The position numbers and the translations under genes were made by a program. Shown one piece after another: positions 58,556 to 64,000 of a stretch of DNA of 64,000 nt. Below the pieces are notes generated by a model. That model worked only from the letters and a program-made list of their open reading frames with translations, had not been told where the DNA came from and did not search any database. This DNA is from Paractinoplanes tereljensis (GTDB lineage Bacteria > Actinomycetota > Actinomycetes > Mycobacteriales > Micromonosporaceae): contig NZ_BOMY01000061.1 of the NCBI RefSeq assembly GCF_016862435.1, positions 62,001 to 126,000 on the forward strand, in the 5' to 3' direction. Position 1 is the first letter of the stretch. Each line of letters starts with the position of its first letter.

Positions 58556-60739
58556 ATGCGTCGCCTCCTGGCGGTTCTCGCGGTCCTCGCCGTCGGCCTT
58601 GTCGCCGCGCCGACCCTCGCGAAGACCGCATTCGCCGCCACCAAAACCGTTTACATCCCCGCGTCCTGGCAGAGCACCGGCGAGGTGCCCTGGGCCTCGA
58701 ACCGGACGAAGGAATCGGCCAACTTCATCCTCCTCTGGGGCGAGAAGTCCGGCACGACCCCGACGAGCGCGCCGTCGCCGTACAACTTCGACCCGGACAA
58801 CATCCTGTCCCAGCTGGAGTCGCTGTACTCGTACTACGTGAACACGATGAAGTTCACGACCGAGACCGGCGCCCTGGCCCAGTACAAGATCGACGTGATC
58901 GTCACCCAGACCTGGAACCGCACCGAACTCGACGCCTGGGCCACCGGCGGCAGCGCGGACGGCAAGGTCGGCGTGATCAACATCGCGCCCGCGGCCGCCC
59001 TGCCCGGATCGTGGGGCCTCGCCCACGAGCTGGGACACGTCTTCCAGAACCTGACATTCCTGGGCCGATCCGGGTACGGCTTCACCGACGCGTCGGCCGG
59101 CACGTTCTGGGAGTCCAGCGCCGAATACATGGCGATGCAGGTCTACCCCGACGGCGGGGCCGGCGACCTGACCCGGTTCCTGCGCACCGAAAACATGGCG
59201 TACTCGTCGAGCCGCCACCATTACGGCGCCTGGATGCTGATCCAGTACCTGGTCGATCGGTCCGGTGGCATTTCGATCTTCAACCGGCTCTGGAACGAGG
59301 CCCGGAACACCGAGCACCCGCTGGAGACCTATCGGCGGCTGATGGGCCTAACGCAAGATCAGCTTAACTCGGAGCTGGCGGGATATGCCCAGCACCAGGT
59401 CACTTACGACTACAGCAACAAAGCACACTTCCAAACCTTCATAAACAACGTGTACGGGGCGGGCTTCCTCAACGCCTACAACGGGGTGCCCGTGGACGCG
59501 GTCAACCAGGCGGCCGGCCACTACGCGATCCCTGATGCGCTGGCCCCGTCCGACTACGGCTACAACAAGATCAAGCTGGTGCCGTCGTCCTCCGGCGCGC
59601 TCGTCCGGCTGCACTTCAAGGGGCACGTGAACAGTGCGGCCGGTTCCGGCTGGAGCTACGGGTTCGTCGCGGTGAAGAACGGCACCCCGCGCTACGGCAC
59701 GGTGTCGACGGCCGCCGACGGCCAGATCTCGTTCCAGCTCGAGGCCGGCGAGACCGAGGTCTACCTGGTGGTGCTGGGCGCGCCGTCGTCGGTGCACCAC
59801 TACGGCTTCCTGGACGGATACACCAAGAACTACCGCTACCCGTACGAGTTCACCGTCTCGGGCGCGGTGCCGTCCGGCTACGAGCCCGGCTACACCAAGC
59901 CGGCCGCGACCGGGGGCGGCCACTGGCACACCAACGGCGGCGGCTGGGTCTCCAACAGCGCCACGGTCGCGTCCACCGCCTATGTGGGCCCGCGGGCGGC
60001 GGTCTACGGCAACAGCACGGTCTCCGGCAACGCTCGCATCGAGGGCCTGGCCTGGGTGAACTCCGGCGCCACGATCACCGGCAACGCGGTGGTCCGGGAC
60101 AACGCCCTGATCCAGGGCGGCGCGAACCTGTCCGGCTCGATCGTGGTGGGCGGCGACGCCGAGTTGGCGACGACGTGCAGCGCCGGCACCTACTTGCTGT
60201 TCAACCCGGACCGCGGTTGCGACGGCCGAACCGGCGAGACCGACATCAACCCCGGTTACTCCCGCTTCACCGACGCGGAGCTGGCCATAACCGACGGCGG
60301 CACCACCACGCCAACCGCAACCCCCACCGCCACGTCCTCCCCAACGTCCTCCCCGACGACTTCCCCAACGTCATCGCCGACCGCTTCCCCGACCGCCTCT
60401 CCGACCTCTTCGCCCACCCCGACGACGACGGCGTCTCCGGCCGTCGGCGCCTGCTCGGCGCGGCTGGCGATCGTGGGTAGCTGGACCGGCGGCTTCCAGG
60501 CCGAGGTCACGGTGACGGCCACCGCGGCCGGCACGAAGTCGTGGACGGCCGGCTGGCAGCTGGCCTCGGGCCAGCAGATCACCCAGTCGTGGAGCGCCAA
60601 CGTGACCACCTCCGGCACCGCGGCCACCGCCACCAACGCCGGCTGGAACGGCACCCTGTCAGCCGGCGCCACGACAACGTTCGGCTTCCTCGCCAACGGC
60701 ACGGCCAGCACCCCCACCCTCAACTGCTCCGCCACCTGA
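58556..60739 (+). CDS. Secreted DUF6055/Svx-type metallopeptidase with left-handed beta-helix and CBM2
   Basis: A 727-residue exoprotein. After a signal peptide (1-28) comes a DUF6055 domain (about 30-290) with LAHELGHVFQNL and FWESSAEYMAMQ, i.e. an HExxH zinc site and a downstream Glu. A beta domain (about 335-440) is followed by about 80 residues of hexapeptide-type repeats (VASTAYVGPRAAVYGNSTVS and so on), typical of a left-handed beta-helix. A Ser/Thr/Pro linker leads to a C-terminal CBM2 (about 635-727). Related Svx proteins are plant-associated exoproteins. It probably cleaves a cell-wall glycoprotein while bound to cellulose. Confidence 0.85.
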   Translation: MRRLLAVLAVLAVGLVAAPTLAKTAFAATKTVYIPASWQSTGEVPWASNRTKESANFILLWGEKSGTTPTSAPSPYNFDPDNILSQLESLYSYYVNTMKFTTETGALAQYKIDVIVTQTWNRTELDAWATGGSADGKVGVINIAPAAALPGSWGLAHELGHVFQNLTFLGRSGYGFTDASAGTFWESSAEYMAMQVYPDGGAGDLTRFLRTENMAYSSSRHHYGAWMLIQYLVDRSGGISIFNRLWNEARNTEHPLETYRRLMGLTQDQLNSELAGYAQHQVTYDYSNKAHFQTFINNVYGAGFLNAYNGVPVDAVNQAAGHYAIPDALAPSDYGYNKIKLVPSSSGALVRLHFKGHVNSAAGSGWSYGFVAVKNGTPRYGTVSTAADGQISFQLEAGETEVYLVVLGAPSSVHHYGFLDGYTKNYRYPYEFTVSGAVPSGYEPGYTKPAATGGGHWHTNGGGWVSNSATVASTAYVGPRAAVYGNSTVSGNARIEGLAWVNSGATITGNAVVRDNALIQGGANLSGSIVVGGDAELATTCSAGTYLLFNPDRGCDGRTGETDINPGYSRFTDAELAITDGGTTTPTATPTATSSPTSSPTTSPTSSPTASPTASPTSSPTPTTTASPAVGACSARLAIVGSWTGGFQAEVTVTATAAGTKSWTAGWQLASGQQITQSWSANVTTSGTAATATNAGWNGTLSAGATTTFGFLANGTASTPTLNCSAT

Positions 60740-60807
60740 TGGGGCCTGGGGCCGCCGGAGTGATCCGGCGTCCCCGAGCACCAGTACGAGCGCCGCCTCG
60801 TGCGCGC

Positions 60808-60985
60808 AAATCCGCAATGACCGACTTGCGCCGGGAGGGGCGCCAAGGGTGGGGAGTTGCTGTCAGCTCCGAGCGGTAACTCCGCAAGATCGGCGTTGGT
60901 CGCGCTCTCGCGCGAGGCGCAGGCCGGCAGCGGTGCGCTGCCGGCCTGCGCGGCTTACGTGTGCGTGGGTTCGGCCTTGGACCGC
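60808..60985 (+). repeat. 170-bp direct repeat, unit 1 (contains repeat B copy 3)
   Basis: This unit and the unit at 61118-61288 share most positions over about 170 bp, including GGAGTTGCTGTCAGCTCC, CCGCAAGATCGGCGTTGGT and a GCGCTGCC block. The core at 60856-60905 is dispersed repeat B. Confidence 0.7.
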
Positions 60986-60989
60986 TTCG

Positions 60990-61050
60990 CGCAACCGATC
61001 CCCTCCCGCGAAACGGCCTTGGACCGCTTCGCGGGAGGGGAACGGTTGCG
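60990..61050. repeat. 23-bp inverted repeat
   Basis: 60990-61012 and 61028-61050 are reverse complements with one mismatch (core CCCCTCCCGCGAA / TTCGCGGGAGGGG) around a 15-base loop. The flanking GGCCTTGGACCGCTTCGCG is present twice. Confidence 0.7.
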
Positions 61051-61117
61051 TGTGAGATCGCTATGCCCGAATAGGCGGCCACCCCGAGCCGCATCACGTC
61101 CCACGGCTGCCCCTCAA

Positions 61118-61288
61118 ACCGCCCATGACCGATTTGCGCCTGGTGAGCGGCCAAGGGTGCGGAGTTGCTGTCAGCTCCTAGCGGGAATTCCGCAAGATCG
61201 GCGTTGGTGGCGCCCTCGCGCAAGGCGGAGGCCGGCAACGGCGCGCTGCCAGCCAGGGTGGCTTACGCGTGCATGGGTGCGACTTGGT
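61118..61288 (+). repeat. 170-bp direct repeat, unit 2 (contains repeat B copy 4)
   Basis: Second unit of the duplication described for 60808-60985, about 310 bp downstream of it and clearly diverged, so the duplication is not recent. Confidence 0.7.
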
Positions 61289-61501
61289 GTCGCTTCGCGG
61301 GAGAGGGCGCGGAACGCCGTGCCCGACAAACCGCCCATGCCGGATATGACCAGGCGGGTCCTTCGGCGGCCGCGCTCCTGCACCCCAAGCATGTCGACTT
61401 CCTGTTCGGAGCAAACAGGAGATCTCCAAGATCGCGTCTCGCTGCACCGAAGATCGAGCACCGCCGCCGAGCCTGCCCGGTGTCATCCGGCGGCTTAGCA
61501 C

Positions 61502-61600
61502 TGCTCACCTATACGCGCTGCTCTGCGTACCTATACGCGCCAAAGGCGCGCTTACCTCGGGTGAGCAGAGCAGCGCGTATAGGTACGCAGAGCAAAGGCC
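61502..61600. repeat. Nested palindrome built from an iterated motif
   Basis: The left arm has ACCTATACGCG twice, separated by CTGCTCTGCGT; the right arm holds the reverse complement (GAGCAGAGCAGCGCGTATAG and GGTACGCAGAG). Several alternative stems of about 19 bp can form. Confidence 0.65.
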
Positions 61601-61703
61601 CTGCAGGTCGCTACCGGCGTCCGGCCCAACCGGTCTGGACGGCGCTTCGCGGGCTGTCCTCCTCTTTTCGCGAGTGGGGTGCGGGGCCGGGCCCGGCCGT
61701 TGG

Positions 61704-64000
61704 TTAGCGGGAGCGGATGGTGACTCGGTCCAGGGCCAGGGAACCTGCGTCCAGACGCAGGCCGAAAGCCGGGGACCAGCCGGTGGGGACGACTGCGCCG
61801 ATCGGGGCGGTGTGGATCAGCGTCCACTGGGAGTCGTGTTGCAGCCAGGTGGTCAGTTTGCCGGAGCGGGACACGACCGCGAAGCGGTCGCCTGGGGCCC
61901 AGCGGACTGCGGCGCAGCAGCCGCCGGTGGCGTCCGGGTAGCCGGTTCCGTTTACCCGCACGTCGGCGCCGGAGCTGGCGAAATGGTTGTTGTACCAGGC
62001 CAGGGCGTTGCTGCTGTCGCCGGCGGACAGGCCCAGGAACAGGCTGTCCTCGGGGGATGAACCGGCGAAGCGGGACGGCTCGACGATGATCGCGGTGCCG
62101 GCCGGGGCGGCGGTGACCGGCGCGGCCAGCACGGCGAACGCCCGGGTGTCCGCGGCGGCCGTCAGTAGTCCTGAGCCGCTGGTCAGGCGGGGTGACGGCT
62201 CGGCCGCCGGGTGGTCGATGCGGTAGGCCGCCAGGCGGTCGGTGGAGAAGTCGTCGTCCCAGGCGATCGTCGGGTAGTCGGCCGGGTCGAACTGGTAGCG
62301 GGTGGGCAGCAGGGCGCTGTTCACCCCGGCGGCCGACCGGGCGATCGCACGGATCGGCAGGCCGGCCGCGGGATCGGCGTCGGCGGGCACGGTGACCTGC
62401 CAGGTAGTCGTCACGGCCGGGCCGAACCGGCGGGTGGCCACGGCGCGAGCCGTCCAGCCACGCGGCACCTCAAGGCTGGTCCGAACGTCGGCCGCGGCCC
62501 GGCTGCGTACAGCTGCGGTAGTTGTCAGCCGGGTGTGGACGGTGACTGTTCGGGCGGCGTCTATGGGCAGCGAGGTCTCGGTGAAGGCTACCGACACCGC
62601 TGGGTCGGGCTGGCGGATCAGCTGTAGGGCGGTCAGGCCGGTTGCGCCTCCGTCGGTGCGGGAGGCAACTACTCGTAGGCGGTCGGTGGTTATCGGAGGG
62701 CTGATCAGGATGCTGTTTATTCGGCGGGCGGCGGGGGTGGTGGGGGTTCGGGTCTGGCCGGGGACGTCGCGCCAAGTGCCGGCCGTGTCTTGGTACTGCA
62801 AGGCGTACGAGTCGGGGACTCGGACTCCGCCGCCGTCGTCGTAGAAATCTAGGCGTACGTCCGAGACGGCCGTGGCCGCGCCCAGGTCTACCGCCAGCCA
62901 GTCGCTTCGGTTTGGGGAGCCGTATGTGGTCCAGCGGGTGGAGGGGACGTCCAGGTGGAAGTTCTGGCCGTCGATGGCGTTGGCGGCGGTGTCGCCGTGC
63001 CAGGTGTAGGAGGCGGTCGCGGCCGGATAGCCCGTCTCGGCGACGTTGGCGGCGTCGTCGACCAGTTCCGGCTGGGCCGAGATGACCGCGGCGGGAACGG
63101 CCACTGTCACGTCGCCCAGCGTGGCGCGCTGCAGGCGCTGCACGCCGTCGATCCACACGCGCAGGCCGGCTCCGCGGCCATAGCTGGTGCCGTCGCGGTC
63201 CCACACCACTGAGAGGTTGTGGCCGTGATACGCCACGTTCTCCACCGCGAAGTGCGACCAGGTCGCGGGCACCAGCGGGGCGATGCGGACCGTGTCGTTC
63301 GGCTGGGGGCGGATGCCCAGCAGGCCGGACAGGACCAGGTCGGTGTACGTGGAGTGGTTGTAGTCCTCGCTGTGGCCGGCGCCGTCGTAGATCCAGCGGT
63401 CCTCGTCGGGGTGGTGCGCCTCGGCCACGTACGGCGTGCCGTTCTTCCGCTGCGTCGCGGCGTAGTTGTGCAGCAGGGTGACGTAGTCGGCTACGCCGAT
63501 GGTGGACTGCGCCGGATAGTCGAGGAGCTGGTTGGCCAGCGCGGTCAAGGTCTGGCTGGTGGCGAACGGCCAGCTCGGGCCGTCCCAGCGGCAGCAACCG
63601 GACAGCGCGTCGTGCATGAACCAAGGACTGCGCCGCTCGGTGGTGGTCGGGCCGTAGGTCGCGGCGAAACCCTGTGGGTCCTTCAGCTGCGCCCAGGCGG
63701 CAGAGTTCTGCATCGGTGCCATGTGGAAGTACCACGGGAGGTAGCCGATGAGCTCACGGTCGGCGATGCGTTGCCCATCTTTGGTCACATGCTTGTAGAA
63801 CGATGTGGTGGGGTCCCATAGAACTGTCTCCGAAGCCTTCTGCAACTGTGCGGCCTCGGTGTCATAACGGGTGGCGGCTGCGTTGTCGCCGGCCCGGCGG
63901 GACAGCAGGGCCAGGGCGCGGGCGTCGCCGTACTGGTAGGCGTTGATGGTGGGGCGGAAGCCGTCGCCGCCGTGATAGGGGTCGTCGCTCTGGTACGAAC
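61704..64000 (-). CDS. Large glycoside hydrolase with discoidin-like domain (5' end outside window)
   Basis: At least 764 residues; the start lies beyond the right edge. The visible N-part is an (alpha/alpha)6-barrel of the MGH1/GH63-like type (GYLPWYFHMAP, GCCRWDGPSWPFATSQTL, GHSEDYNHSTYTDLVLSGLL). A beta domain follows, then an F5/8-type (discoidin/CBM32-like) domain (WLAVDLGAATAVSDVRLDFY), and a C-terminal laminin-G/concanavalin-like domain ending at a TAA (61704-61706). The frame stays open to base 64000 (YHGGDGFRPTINAYQYGDAR). Probably secreted and active on a plant or fungal glycan; the specificity is unknown. Confidence 0.82.
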   Translation of the reverse strand, partial: SYQSDDPYHGGDGFRPTINAYQYGDARALALLSRRAGDNAAATRYDTEAAQLQKASETVLWDPTTSFYKHVTKDGQRIADRELIGYLPWYFHMAPMQNSAAWAQLKDPQGFAATYGPTTTERRSPWFMHDALSGCCRWDGPSWPFATSQTLTALANQLLDYPAQSTIGVADYVTLLHNYAATQRKNGTPYVAEAHHPDEDRWIYDGAGHSEDYNHSTYTDLVLSGLLGIRPQPNDTVRIAPLVPATWSHFAVENVAYHGHNLSVVWDRDGTSYGRGAGLRVWIDGVQRLQRATLGDVTVAVPAAVISAQPELVDDAANVAETGYPAATASYTWHGDTAANAIDGQNFHLDVPSTRWTTYGSPNRSDWLAVDLGAATAVSDVRLDFYDDGGGVRVPDSYALQYQDTAGTWRDVPGQTRTPTTPAARRINSILISPPITTDRLRVVASRTDGGATGLTALQLIRQPDPAVSVAFTETSLPIDAARTVTVHTRLTTTAAVRSRAAADVRTSLEVPRGWTARAVATRRFGPAVTTTWQVTVPADADPAAGLPIRAIARSAAGVNSALLPTRYQFDPADYPTIAWDDDFSTDRLAAYRIDHPAAEPSPRLTSGSGLLTAAADTRAFAVLAAPVTAAPAGTAIIVEPSRFAGSSPEDSLFLGLSAGDSSNALAWYNNHFASSGADVRVNGTGYPDATGGCCAAVRWAPGDRFAVVSRSGKLTTWLQHDSQWTLIHTAPIGAVVPTGWSPAFGLRLDAGSLALDRVTIRSR

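Larger units (their letters stand above)
60740..61703. other. Repeat-rich gene-free gap
   Basis: 964 bp between the DUF6055 gene and the glycoside hydrolase stop codon. It contains a 170-bp imperfect direct duplication, two copies of dispersed repeat B, a 23-bp inverted repeat and a complex palindrome. Frames here are shadows of the repeats. No transposase remnant is visible. Confidence 0.7.

Noticed and set aside
60300..60440. Short tandem ACG/TCC-rich repeats resembling a CRISPR array
   Set aside because: They encode the Ser/Thr/Pro linker of the DUF6055-CBM2 protein and have no spacer-repeat periodicity.
60857..61707. 213- and 180-codon frames in the repeat island
   Set aside because: Their similar peptide segments come from the duplicated DNA repeat itself; no start signal or family likeness.

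Overview
The window is 64 kb of very GC-rich DNA with strong G/C preference at third codon positions, actinobacterial gene families (OpuC-type and Dpp-type ABC operons, DUF1684, DUF6767, DUF6225, LAL regulators) and several secreted proteins ending in carbohydrate-binding module 2 (CBM2) domains on Pro/Thr linkers. This points to a filamentous, plant-matter-degrading actinomycete, most likely Micromonosporaceae (Actinoplanes-like). The genus is an inference. There is no rRNA, phage, IS transposase, CRISPR array or replication origin.

Layout. 1-4 kb: the tail of a RuBisCO-like protein, a repeat patch, then a four-gene methionine operon on the minus strand (metX, metY, CoA-binding protein, cupin). 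4-8.5 kb: an OsmC protein, a flavoprotein monooxygenase with no normal start codon, and a membrane GGDEF/EAL protein whose two catalytic domains both look dead. 8.6-18.8 kb: a probable secondary-metabolite locus. A four-gene operon encodes homologues of the two enzymes that make 3-amino-4-hydroxybenzoate, plus a phenylacetate-CoA-ligase-like adenylating enzyme and a flavin hydroxylase. It is flanked by two LAL/LuxR-type regulators, a second flavin monooxygenase carrying two TTA codons, and a TetR-like protein. 18.8-22.3 kb: an SPFH-like protein, a Pycsar-effector-type membrane protein divergent from a Crp/Fnr regulator, three tiny genes, and a TauE/SafE exporter reduced to its C-terminal half next to a dispersed repeat. 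22.4-28 kb: DUF1684 plus a complete dipeptide ABC operon. 28.2-34.4 kb: an OpuC/betaine-type ABC operon divergent from a histidine-ammonia-lyase-like enzyme with an altered MIO triad, followed by a thiol dioxygenase and an amidohydrolase. 34.4-38.3 kb: a LacI regulator and two CBM2-linked SGNH esterases, the first behind a CebR-type operator. 38.3-45.5 kb: a methyltransferase, lipoproteins, a PadR cassette, and a second MIO-less lyase paired with an ornithine-cyclodeaminase-family protein behind an RpiR regulator. 45.6-46.1 kb: a 15-codon ORF with its own promoter and terminator, then tRNA-Gly, -Ile, -His and -Arg. 46-58.4 kb: thioredoxin-like protein, NarL regulator, two UspA proteins, PaaX regulator, a branched-chain-type ABC operon ending in a secreted hydrolase, an M4 metalloprotease and an amino-acid permease. 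58.5-64 kb: a DUF6055 metallopeptidase with beta-helix and CBM2, a 960-bp repeat-rich gap, and a large glycoside hydrolase cut by the right edge.

Themes. Uptake operons sit beside enzymes that could feed or consume their substrate (betaine transporter and MIO-less lyase; Liv transporter and secreted hydrolase). Translational coupling by ATGA/GTGA overlaps is pervasive. Two families of short dispersed repeats lie just downstream of stop codons or in gene-free gaps. The most interesting loci are the aminohydroxybenzoate cluster, the two MIO-less lyases and the Pycsar-type effector lacking a local cyclase.
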